A stretch of 47,758 nt of DNA, taken from positions 1-47,758 of the IMG/VR virus record IMGVR_UViG_3300027987_000038. One strand, given 5' to 3'. The first letter of the stretch is position 1; each line of letters begins with the position of its first letter. The translations under genes and the position numbers were made by a program. Below, piece by piece: positions 1-7,179 of the stretch. Under the pieces are notes generated by a model, which was given only the letters and a program-made list of their open reading frames with translations, did no database searches and was not told the DNA's origin. The DNA is from a virus.

Positions 1-1
1 G

Positions 2-235
2 AAGCAAGACATCTTCATGGAAATGTTCCAAGCTCTCGACTCCGAGTATGTGTACAACATGCGCACGGCGGATACACCCGAGAGACGTGAGTTCTGGTGG
101 CACCGCTTGCAAGCGCTCAACGACGTGCACACCGGATTTCGCATCCTCGCGGAGAAGAAAGAAGCGTGGGATGCACAGCAGGCGCGCCTAGCGGCGCAAA
201 ACGAGAAGTACAAGGGGCTGAAGCTGGCAGAGTAA
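2..235 (+). CDS. Small conserved protein after portal (5'-truncated copy)
   Basis: This is the C-terminal part of the small protein encoded in full at 47366-47668. The reading frame is open from base 2 (K-Q-D-I-F-M-E-M-F...), so the ATG at 17 is an internal Met where the other copy has Thr, and the true start lies before the window. The product is charged and helical, with an aromatic FWWHRLQAL segment and a lysine-rich C terminus. It sits between portal and scaffold genes, which suggests a role in head assembly, but I recognise no named family. Confidence 0.8.
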   Translation, partial: KQDIFMEMFQALDSEYVYNMRTADTPERREFWWHRLQALNDVHTGFRILAEKKEAWDAQQARLAAQNEKYKGLKLAE

Positions 236-282
236 AGCTACAGCTTAACAAATCACCGTCAAATGTTAAGCTATAGCTTGAC
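235..282. promoter_or_regulatory. Pair of palindromes, possible operator
   Basis: The 12-bp palindrome AAGCTATAGCTT occurs at 268-279 and, with one substitution, at 235-246. The right one extends to GTTAAGCTATAGCTTgAC (265-282). The two are 33 bp apart centre to centre, about three helical turns, and the right one abuts two overlapping TTGACA hexamers (278-283 and 285-290). In the terminal copy (47668-47679 and 47701-47712) both 12-mers are perfect. This fits a cooperative operator, but the palindrome could also form an RNA hairpin between the two genes. Confidence 0.5.
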
Positions 283-284
283 AG

Positions 285-313
285 TTGACAAACCACAGGA
301 AGGTAGGTATATT
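285..313 (+). promoter_or_regulatory. Promoter-like element before scaffold gene
   Basis: TTGACA (285-290) is separated by exactly 17 bp from TATATT (308-313), which lies within the recurring AGGTATATTTA motif. The oddity is that the scaffold ATG begins at 315, two bases after the -10 hexamer, so a transcript started here would lack that start codon. Either the scaffold gene is read from upstream and this promoter serves later genes, or the match is not used. Confidence 0.45.
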
Positions 314-314
314 T

Positions 315-1337
315 ATGGGACAGGACAAAGGCGGCGACAAGGGGCAACCCACCGATGCGCCCACGCCTGTGCAAAGATTCGCGGCTCTGTTGGAGACCGA
401 AGACAATCCACCACAGGAAGTGAAGAAGGAATCTTCGACAACTCAAAACGCCGATGAAGACGACGACCTCGAAGTGGTCGAGGAAGACGTCGAGGCCGAA
501 GAAGAGGACGAAGAGATCGAGGGAGATGACGCCGAGGGTGAGGAGGATGAGCCAGAGGGTGAAGGCGACGATGAACTCGTGTTCGAAGTCATCATCAACG
601 GTGAGAAGAAGGAGGTTCCCGCAACCGAAGTAGCAGCGGGATACCAGCGGCAGGAGGACTACAGCCGCAAAACGGCAGCGCTCGCAGAGGAACGGAAGGC
701 GTTCCACGCCGAGCGTGAGAGTGTCCAGCAGGAACGCGCTAGATACGCTCAGTTGTTGGAGAAGCTCGAAGCGAGACTGAAGGACGAGGGTCCGCAAGAG
801 CGGTCGCAGGAAGAGTGGCAAAAACTGCGGCAGGACGACCCGGCAGAGTATGCCGCGCAACGCGCAGATTGGCTCGCCCACAGGGAGAAGCTGGATCGCG
901 TTGCCTCCGAGAAGGTGGAAGCACAGCGGAAGCTGAACGAGGAGCAAGGCAAAAAGCTGCAGGAGTACGTCGAATCTGAGCGTCAGAAGCTGTTCGACGC
1001 CGTGCCGGAATGGAAGGACCAAGCCAAGTTCGCGGAAGACACGAGATCCCTCGCAACGTACGCGGTGCAGAGTGGATTCACTCCCGAGGAGCTTGACGCG
1101 GTGGTTGACCACCGAGCGGTTGTTCTGTTACGGAAGGCGATGCTCTACGACCAGCTTCAGGGTAAGAAGACTGTGGTTCGAAAGAAAGCAAAGAGTGCTC
1201 CGACCATCAAGCCGGGGACTACGAAGCGTTCGAAACCTTCCAAGTCGAAAAACACCCAGCGTGCAAGAGAGCAACTTCGGGAAACTGGTAGCGTAAGGGA
1301 CGCTGCCGACGCTTTCTTAACGATGCTGGAGGGGTAA
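315..1337 (+). CDS. Capsid scaffolding protein (putative)
   Basis: The 340-residue product sits directly before the major capsid gene, the usual place for a scaffold. Residues of roughly 40-85 form a very acidic Glu/Asp stretch, the middle (about 110-250) is a long charged coiled coil rich in Glu, Arg and Lys, and the C terminus is basic (KTVVRKKAKSAP then KRSKPSKSK). Internal scaffolds that chaperone shell assembly and then leave commonly have this acidic/coiled-coil/basic-tail build. The ATG at 315 follows AGGAAGGTAGG; a TTG at 285 in the same frame would overlap the promoter-like element and is not preferred. Function is inferred from position and composition. Confidence 0.75.
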   Translation: MGQDKGGDKGQPTDAPTPVQRFAALLETEDNPPQEVKKESSTTQNADEDDDLEVVEEDVEAEEEDEEIEGDDAEGEEDEPEGEGDDELVFEVIINGEKKEVPATEVAAGYQRQEDYSRKTAALAEERKAFHAERESVQQERARYAQLLEKLEARLKDEGPQERSQEEWQKLRQDDPAEYAAQRADWLAHREKLDRVASEKVEAQRKLNEEQGKKLQEYVESERQKLFDAVPEWKDQAKFAEDTRSLATYAVQSGFTPEELDAVVDHRAVVLLRKAMLYDQLQGKKTVVRKKAKSAPTIKPGTTKRSKPSKSKNTQRAREQLRETGSVRDAADAFLTMLEG

Positions 1338-1359
1338 CCTTCGGCAGGGAGGGGGAAAC

Positions 1360-2340
1360 ATGGCTATAGTAGCAAACACCTTCCAAACCTACGACGCGAT
1401 TGGACAGCGCGAGGAACTGGCTGACGTCATTTATGACATCACGCCGACCGACACGCCGTTCATGAACAACGGTGGGCGCGGGGGAATGAACGCAGTGTTG
1501 ACCGAGTGGCAGACTGATGCCCTCGAAGCAGTCGATACTGCCAACGCGCAGCTTGAGTCGGACGACATCACGTCCTTCCCGGCTGTGACTCCAACCGTAC
1601 GCGTGGGTAACTACGCGCAGATCAGCCGCAAGCTGGTCCTCATCTCGGGTACGCTCGAAGCCGTTGACAAGGCCGGTCGCAATCGCGAACTGTCCTATCA
1701 GTTGGCAAAGCGTTCCGCCGAGTTGAAGCGGGACATGGAGAGCATCGCGCTAGAGAACATCGGCGCGGTGGCAGGTGACTCGACGACCGCTCGCCAGATG
1801 GCGACGCTGGGCGCGTGGGTCAAGACCAACACCGACGCTGGCACGGGCGGGGGCGACCCTGCGTACACCAGCGGCGTACCGGGTGCTGCACGGACAGACG
1901 CCACGGCTGGCGACCTTCGGTCGTTCTCCGAGACGCTGTTCAAGACCGTTCTGTCGGCAATGTGGTCGGCTGGCGCGAGCGCAAAGTTCGCAATGGTCGG
2001 TCCTGTCAACAAGCAGAACGCGTCGCAGATGTCCGGCATCGCGACCGCCACGTACAACCAGAGCGCTGCTGTGCAGTCCAAGATCATCGGCGCGGCTGAC
2101 GTGTACGTGTCCGACTTCGGCGTCATCAGCATCGTGCCGAACCGGTTCCAGCGCGAGCGGGATTGTTGGTTTGTCGATCCCGAGTACTACTCCTTCAACT
2201 ACCTGCGGAACTTCCGTCAGGTGCCTTTGGCGAAGACCGGCGACGCTGAGAAGCGTATGCTGATCGTCGAATGGACGTTGAAGGTTCGCAACGAGGCCGC
2301 TCTCGGTCTCTTGGCAGACCTGAACTCGACCGTCCAATAA
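1360..2340 (+). CDS. Major capsid protein, SU10/DUF5309 type
   Basis: At 326 residues this has the typical size of an HK97-fold shell protein. The N terminus contains the conserved IYDITPTDTPFM stretch followed by W-Q-T-D and a later ISRKLVLISGT segment, which I recognise from the DUF5309 / SU10-like major capsid family of podoviruses. It would form the icosahedral shell together with the scaffold encoded just upstream. The start is set by GGAGGGGG about 7 bases before the ATG. A strong RNA hairpin follows the stop codon (2350-2389), which may raise the level of this mRNA relative to downstream genes. Confidence 0.9.
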   Translation: MAIVANTFQTYDAIGQREELADVIYDITPTDTPFMNNGGRGGMNAVLTEWQTDALEAVDTANAQLESDDITSFPAVTPTVRVGNYAQISRKLVLISGTLEAVDKAGRNRELSYQLAKRSAELKRDMESIALENIGAVAGDSTTARQMATLGAWVKTNTDAGTGGGDPAYTSGVPGAARTDATAGDLRSFSETLFKTVLSAMWSAGASAKFAMVGPVNKQNASQMSGIATATYNQSAAVQSKIIGAADVYVSDFGVISIVPNRFQRERDCWFVDPEYYSFNYLRNFRQVPLAKTGDAEKRMLIVEWTLKVRNEAALGLLADLNSTVQ

Positions 2341-2349
2341 GCGACGGTA

Positions 2350-2389
2350 GTGGTGAGGGTGCTGGTCTATAGACCAGCACCCGAACCAC
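2350..2389 (+). terminator. Stem-loop after the capsid gene
   Basis: Bases 2357-2382 are a perfect 26-bp palindrome: 11 pairs closing a TATA loop. It is flanked by GA on each side (2355-2356 and 2383-2384), then GTGGT/ACCAC pairs for five more. The GA/GA juxtaposition could form tandem sheared G-A pairs, giving one long rod. No T-tract follows on either strand, so simple intrinsic termination is unlikely; partial termination or protection of the capsid mRNA is the better guess. Confidence 0.6.
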
Positions 2390-2402
2390 CTGGGAGAACC
2401 CA

Positions 2403-2729
2403 ATGTCACACGGAACAATGCTATTCGACGAAGATCCCATCATGGGCACGCGCACGTTGTTCGTGCCGCTTGACGATGATGGGTCTTTTCAACTTGTCAC
2501 CCAGCAGGATCACGAGCCGTTCTACCAAGACGCTCTCGACGAGCGTAATGCGCACGACTCGAAAGCCGTTCAGAAGTGGAAGGGCGACATGCACAAGGTC
2601 GCATCCATTCCGTTGCCCGTACTGAACGACCTCATGCGCAAGGGTATAGCGACCGATCCAGAGGAGTTTAAGAAGTGGCTCAATCATCCCGACAACGCCG
2701 TCTTCAGGACGAAGCCCGGCAAAGTGTAG
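2403..2729 (+). CDS. Hypothetical head-region protein
   Basis: The product is 108 residues, with no signal peptide or membrane segment. It starts with an acidic, aromatic region and ends in a mixed helix around PLPVLNDLMRKGIATDPEEF. It lies between the capsid hairpin and the glycosyltransferase gene, whose start follows within 6 bases, so the two are probably co-translated. I recognise no family. A minor capsid or head-completion role is a guess from location. Confidence 0.7.
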   Translation: MSHGTMLFDEDPIMGTRTLFVPLDDDGSFQLVTQQDHEPFYQDALDERNAHDSKAVQKWKGDMHKVASIPLPVLNDLMRKGIATDPEEFKKWLNHPDNAVFRTKPGKV

Positions 2730-2734
2730 CAGAG

Positions 2735-3484
2735 ATGGAACGCATGGCTGTCCCAATCAATCAGCCACGCGCAAGCAACAGAGTAGTAATTGGTGTCCCT
2801 TGCGGAGACATGGTATCAGCCTACTTCGCGTACGATCTTGCACGGCTCGTCGGCTACACCGCGATGCACGTTCCCGACACGTCGCTGCAGATACTATTTC
2901 ATCACGGGACGCTGATTGCACCCCAACGACAAGACATTGCGAAGGCGTCAGTCGCCGCAGAAGCGACGCACATCCTGTGGCTGGACGCTGACATGAGATT
3001 TCCGAAGCAATCGCTAGAGGGATTGCTCAAACAAGACGTTGACATCGTCGGCGCGAACTACATTCGGCGTCGGCCACCTCACTACCCGACCGCGTGGGCC
3101 AAGGGCAACTATCTGTGGACCTACGAAGACTCGGAAGGTTTGGTTGAGGTTGACCACGTAGGCATGGGCTTGATGCTCACGAAGACGAGAGTGTTCGAGG
3201 AGACGCCGATGCCTTGGTTCCAGATTCCGTGGGTAGAGGAGCGCGGGACGTATCGAGGCGAGGACATCACGTTCATGGAAGCAGCGCGCAACGCGGGCTT
3301 CAAGGTCTATGTAGACCAGAGCCTCTCGTGGTTCGTGCAGCACACCGGAACGATGGAGTACTCTCACATTCACGGGCTCGACGCAGCGGAGTTCGAGCGG
3401 CGTATGAAGGAGGCGGAAGATGGCGCAGATAACAAGTTACTCGACTCTGCAGACGGAGATAGCGAACTGGCTGAACAGGGCTGA
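2735..3484 (+). CDS. GT2-like glycosyltransferase
   Basis: The roughly 249-residue product resembles GT-A-fold family 2 glycosyltransferases: a VVIGVPCGDM opening strand, an AQRQDIAKASVAA-like helix, the LWLDADM segment carrying the DxD metal/nucleotide-sugar motif, and a later GED (RGEDITF) typical of the acceptor-side acidic residue. Such genes are often found among phage head genes; the substrate (virion protein, DNA or cell surface) cannot be told. The start may be ATG 2735 or ATG 2744; neither has a strong ribosome site. The 3' end overlaps the adaptor gene by 65 bases. Confidence 0.75.
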   Translation: MERMAVPINQPRASNRVVIGVPCGDMVSAYFAYDLARLVGYTAMHVPDTSLQILFHHGTLIAPQRQDIAKASVAAEATHILWLDADMRFPKQSLEGLLKQDVDIVGANYIRRRPPHYPTAWAKGNYLWTYEDSEGLVEVDHVGMGLMLTKTRVFEETPMPWFQIPWVEERGTYRGEDITFMEAARNAGFKVYVDQSLSWFVQHTGTMEYSHIHGLDAAEFERRMKEAEDGADNKLLDSADGDSELAEQG

Positions 3485-4073
3485 CCTAACATCGGACATC
3501 CCGACGTTCATCCAGCTAGCGGAATCGCGCATAAAGCGCGTGCTACGGACTAAGCACAAGACGCTGCAGTCCGTTGCCGTCACAGCAGACACCGGGTCGT
3601 ACACAGTCACCGACGCAGTTGAGAACATGGCTGTGTTCCTCACGTCACCGGCTGGTGATGAGGGCGAACTCAACGTGGTCCCGATTCAAGACCTGTTCAA
3701 CAATCGGAGACTCAACTACGGGCTAACGGCGCGGCCAGAGATGGTCTCGTTCGTGGGCACGACTATGTACGTATCGCCCATCCCCGACACGTCGTACACG
3801 CTGCAGTTGAGCACGCAAGCGCTCACGCCGCTGTCCACGACGAACACAACGAACACGATTCTCACCGAGTACCCCGACGTGTATCTCTACGGGGCGCTCG
3901 TGGCTGCGGAGCCGTTTGTGCAGAACGACTCGCGCTTGCCCCTTTGGAAAACTCAGTACGACGAAGCGCTGGCAGAGTTGGAGATCGCTCGCGACCGGTG
4001 GGAATATCCCCACCCGGTGCAGAAAGCTCCATTGAACTTGGCACCGATCTCAACGATCAAGGGAGGTAGATAA
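3420..4073 (+). CDS. Head-to-tail adaptor protein
   Basis: The 217-residue protein opens with TLQTEIANWLNRADL and IPTFIQLAESRIKRVLR, the helical N terminus I associate with the SU10-type adaptor proteins that sit beneath the portal. Beta-rich central and C-terminal parts follow, including a YPDVYLYGALVAAEPFV helix common in the family. It would bind the portal ring and receive the nozzle. The start lies inside the glycosyltransferase gene, with GGAGGCGGAAG before the ATG, and the stop overlaps the next ATG (TAATG). Confidence 0.8.
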   Translation: MAQITSYSTLQTEIANWLNRADLTSDIPTFIQLAESRIKRVLRTKHKTLQSVAVTADTGSYTVTDAVENMAVFLTSPAGDEGELNVVPIQDLFNNRRLNYGLTARPEMVSFVGTTMYVSPIPDTSYTLQLSTQALTPLSTTNTTNTILTEYPDVYLYGALVAAEPFVQNDSRLPLWKTQYDEALAELEIARDRWEYPHPVQKAPLNLAPISTIKGGR

Positions 4074-4609
4074 TGGCTAACCCAACCACGAACTACGGGT
4101 GGACGCTCCCGGTCGTAGGTGGCTCACAGGACGCGTGGGGAACGATCCTCAACACAATGGCGCAGGACATTGACGATGATCTTGATGCCGTCGAGACCAC
4201 AGCAGACCAGGGAGTGACCGACGCTGCAGCCGCGCAAGCGACTGCGGACGCCGCGCTACCGGCTGACGGTGGGACGCTCGTGACGGGGCTCATCGGTGTG
4301 GACGACCAGACCACGTCCGGCGCAATCGACCTCGACCTAAGCGCAGCGAACTGGTTCACGATCACGCTCAACGGCAACCAGACCGCACTAACAGCTTCGA
4401 ACGTACCGGCGACTGCAAACGTAGCCGTCGTGGTCATCGTTGACATAACGCTCGGCGGTTACACTTGGGCCTCATGGGCTGGGTTGGGGACCATCGAGTG
4501 GGCGGGCGGTTCTGCACCGACGCTCAATGGCCACGACGTTATCATGCTCGTAACCTATGACGGCGGATCGAACTGGCAGGGTTCGGTCATCCAGAAGAAC
4601 CTGTCGTAA
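4073..4609 (+). CDS. Putative tail/fibre-associated virion protein
   Basis: The 178-residue protein begins with NYGWTLPVVGGSQDAWGTILNTM, an N-terminal pattern shared by many phage fibre and tail-attachment proteins. A short Ala/Asp-rich heptad stretch (about residues 45-62) suggests a trimeric coiled coil, and the C-terminal 90 residues look like a beta sandwich. Start and stop overlap both neighbours by one to three bases, so it is translationally coupled to the adaptor and the next small gene. The exact role is inferred. Confidence 0.65.
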   Translation: MANPTTNYGWTLPVVGGSQDAWGTILNTMAQDIDDDLDAVETTADQGVTDAAAAQATADAALPADGGTLVTGLIGVDDQTTSGAIDLDLSAANWFTITLNGNQTALTASNVPATANVAVVVIVDITLGGYTWASWAGLGTIEWAGGSAPTLNGHDVIMLVTYDGGSNWQGSVIQKNLS

Positions 4610-5010
4610 TGTTGCAGCTAATCGCGATGTTGGCGCAGCAGGACGATTGTCCGTCCTCTACGCCAACCATCTCGTCGGTTACCAACACCGACAACACGTA
4701 CGCGGCGTGTCCGACCGGCTGGACCGCAGAGTTCACCGCGACGTTGGCGGGATCTCTGCAGCCCGGCCAAGAGATGTATTGGGAATACGCAACGAACGCT
4801 GCGGGCGACAACTGGTCGTACGCGCAGCGCGGTGGCCTCACGCTCGACCTCAACGCGCCAATCGGCTCGGGAGGTACGGGCGGTTCGGCTACATACTACT
4901 TCAAGGTGCGTGCGTATGTCGTGCCAACCGGTGGCGACAGTTCCAACGCATGCGAAGGACCAACGACTTCATCGCAGGTTTCGCACACAGACGATAGCTG
5001 CGTAGAGTAA
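4609..5010 (+). CDS. Small beta-rich virion protein
   Basis: The 133-residue product has a short hydrophobic start (MLQLIAMLAQQ) and then a Thr/Ser/Gly-rich body with YWEYATNAAG and TYYFKVRAY strands, suggestive of an immunoglobulin or fibronectin-type fold. It contains four cysteines spaced through the chain. Its ATG overlaps the previous stop (TAATG). It may decorate the virion or fibre; I do not recognise a named family. Confidence 0.65.
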   Translation: MLQLIAMLAQQDDCPSSTPTISSVTNTDNTYAACPTGWTAEFTATLAGSLQPGQEMYWEYATNAAGDNWSYAQRGGLTLDLNAPIGSGGTGGSATYYFKVRAYVVPTGGDSSNACEGPTTSSQVSHTDDSCVE

Positions 5011-5019
5011 GGGGGTAAC

Positions 5020-7179
5020 ATGGCTCAGGTTGCACTCAGAATACCCCCCGGCTTCAAACGGGACGGGACGACCTACGCCGCAAAGGGTAGGTGGTTCACG
5101 GGCAACTTCGTTCGCTTCGTAGGCGACGAGGTTGTCAAGCCAGTGGGCGGATGGGCTTACCAATCCGACGCAGATGGTGTCATGCAGCTTACCGGCGTGC
5201 CGCGTGGTTCGCTGGGATGGGAAGTTGGTGGCGGGCGTAGCTGGCAGGCATTCGGTACCGCAGGGGCGACAAAACTGTATGCGTTCTCCCTCGGCACGTC
5301 GTATGACATCACACCGACGACTGAACTATTCTCCTCGGACTTCACCGCGAGTGATGGAACAGACATCAACACTCTCGGCTGGTACACGAATGGTGGTTCT
5401 GGATACGCGAAGGTGTACGGCAACACATGTCACCCGTTGACCTCAGTGTATGCGCGCTATGCGGATAGCCAACCGCTCGTGGATGCAGACGGAGAAGTCT
5501 ACGAAGTGTACGCCGACATCATCAAGGATGTTTCAGGTACCGAACTCGGTATCATGTTCCTTGTGAACGACTCCGGTGCAGTGGGCGAAGTCGGTCGCTT
5601 TTACATGAAGTACGTTAGCGCATCGCTTGAAGACTTGAAGTTCGACCGCTTTGACGGCAGTTATCACGATACCGTAACTATAGCGCAAAATCTTTCTATA
5701 GCCTACACCGAAGGTTTGCGCATGGGCGTAACTATCGACATGGATGCCGGAACCATTACGTGCTGGACTGAACCGGTCGGCGGCGGAACGCGCACCGACT
5801 ACGGTTCGCAAACGTGGACGGCTCCGACGTGGTTCACAGACGGTAATCATGAGTCTGTAGGCTTCTGGTTCCAAGCAGTCGGCTCATCTTCGACCGGACG
5901 GCGACTCGACAACTTCACCGTGATAGACGGTGCGGGGCTCAGTGCAAGCAATGCAGACTCATCGCTGGGCACCGGGTCCGGTGCAACGTACTACGGATCG
6001 GGTGACTACGGCGACGGTCCATACGGCTCTGGTCAGCCAATCGGCACAATCACAGAGGCCGACGTATGGCACATGGACAACTTCGGCAACATCCTCGTGA
6101 TGTGTCAGTCCGTTACGAACGACTCGCTGTACTATTGGGACCCAAGCACCCCGAGCACGCCAGCCGCACTAATCACAGCATCGAGCGGCACCGTGCCGAC
6201 CAACAACGTTGGCTTGGTAGTGACGCCCGAGCGCTTCCTTGTCGCGCTAGGCGCGAACGGGAACGTGCGGGACGTGACGTGGTGCGACCAAGAGGACTAC
6301 ACCGCGTGGTTGCAGGACTCGACCACGCAGGCAGGAACGTACACGCTCGAAGGGCGCGGGCGCATCATAGCCGGTGCGCGCGGGCGCTCAGAGACGCTGA
6401 TCTGGACGGACGCGGACCTGCATGTCATGCAGTACATCGGCCAGCCGTACATCTACAGCTTCTCGAAGAAGGGATCGCAATGCGGACTCATCGCAGCGAA
6501 AGCGCACGCCGAGGTCAATGGCATGCACGTATGGATGGGCATGCGCGGCTTCTTCATCTACGACGGCTACGTGCGGTCGCTCGACAGCGAAGTTGCGGAC
6601 TACGTGTTCAGCGACATGAACCGTGACCAACGTGCGAAGATCCACACTTGGGTGAACCATGAGTTCAAAGAAGTGTGGTGGTTCTACCCGTCGAGTACTG
6701 CGACCGAGATTGACCGGTACGTGATATGGAATTACGATCACAACTGGTGGGCGACCGGATTCATTGACCGCACCACCGCGATCTCCGCGACCACATCGAG
6801 CATCAAGCCGGTGCTCGCGGACTCCAGCGGCTACGTGTTCACGCATGAGACCGGCTGGGACCATACAATCGAGCAGGACTCGTCGCTCAACCAGCCTTAC
6901 ATCGAGAGTGGACCGGTGGAGATTGGCGACGGCGACCAGACCATGCACATCGTGCAAGTCATTCCTGACGAAGCAACGCAGGGCGACGTGCTCGCGAGCC
7001 TATACGTGTCGTTCTACCCCGAGGACACCGAGACAGAAGTTGGTCCGTTCACGGTGGGCGACAAGCAAGACGCTCGGGCGCACGGGCGCTGGGCGCGGCT
7101 GTATCTGCAAGAGAACGTCGCGGATGATTGGCGCGTTGGAGTGTTCCGAATCGACGTTCGACCGGGAGGGAGGCGCTAA
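5020..7179 (+). CDS. Tail nozzle / stabilisation protein with inserted domain
   Basis: At 719 residues this matches the nozzle (P22 gp10-like / SU10 nozzle) role: after the adaptor gene and before the fibre. The opening (RIPPGFKRDGTTYAAKGRW, VRFVGDEVVKPVGGW) and the C-terminal two thirds (WHMDNFGNILVMCQ, VTWCDQEDYTAW, GMRGFFIYDGYVRSLDSEV, VWWFYPSS) are typical beta-propeller nozzle sequence. Residues about 103-305 do not fit: they begin LFSSDFTASDGTDIN and end RRLDNFTVIDGAG, resembling a concanavalin/LamG-type lectin sandwich inserted in the propeller. It would build the tail tip. RBS GGGGG lies 6 bases before the ATG. Confidence 0.8.
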   Translation: MAQVALRIPPGFKRDGTTYAAKGRWFTGNFVRFVGDEVVKPVGGWAYQSDADGVMQLTGVPRGSLGWEVGGGRSWQAFGTAGATKLYAFSLGTSYDITPTTELFSSDFTASDGTDINTLGWYTNGGSGYAKVYGNTCHPLTSVYARYADSQPLVDADGEVYEVYADIIKDVSGTELGIMFLVNDSGAVGEVGRFYMKYVSASLEDLKFDRFDGSYHDTVTIAQNLSIAYTEGLRMGVTIDMDAGTITCWTEPVGGGTRTDYGSQTWTAPTWFTDGNHESVGFWFQAVGSSSTGRRLDNFTVIDGAGLSASNADSSLGTGSGATYYGSGDYGDGPYGSGQPIGTITEADVWHMDNFGNILVMCQSVTNDSLYYWDPSTPSTPAALITASSGTVPTNNVGLVVTPERFLVALGANGNVRDVTWCDQEDYTAWLQDSTTQAGTYTLEGRGRIIAGARGRSETLIWTDADLHVMQYIGQPYIYSFSKKGSQCGLIAAKAHAEVNGMHVWMGMRGFFIYDGYVRSLDSEVADYVFSDMNRDQRAKIHTWVNHEFKEVWWFYPSSTATEIDRYVIWNYDHNWWATGFIDRTTAISATTSSIKPVLADSSGYVFTHETGWDHTIEQDSSLNQPYIESGPVEIGDGDQTMHIVQVIPDEATQGDVLASLYVSFYPEDTETEVGPFTVGDKQDARAHGRWARLYLQENVADDWRVGVFRIDVRPGGRR

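Larger units (their letters stand above)
1..325. repeat. Imperfect terminal direct repeat, left copy
   Basis: Bases 1-325 align without gaps to 47434-47758 at a constant offset of 47433, with about 20 substitutions, most at third codon positions of the small gene they cover. The noncoding part from 232 onward differs at only two positions (241 and 280). The pattern is that of a circular or terminally redundant phage genome whose assembly ran past its start into a slightly different strain variant. Exact packaging redundancy would give identical copies, so this is more likely population variation than a replicated terminal repeat. Confidence 0.85.

Noticed and set aside
117-1112. Long open frame on the minus strand over the scaffold gene
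   Set aside because: It is Leu/Cys/Arg-rich shadow sequence opposite a charged coiled-coil gene.
7128-7178. Upstream TTG start for the fibre gene
   Set aside because: ATG 7179 has a strong ribosome site and overlaps the nozzle stop in the usual TAATG manner.
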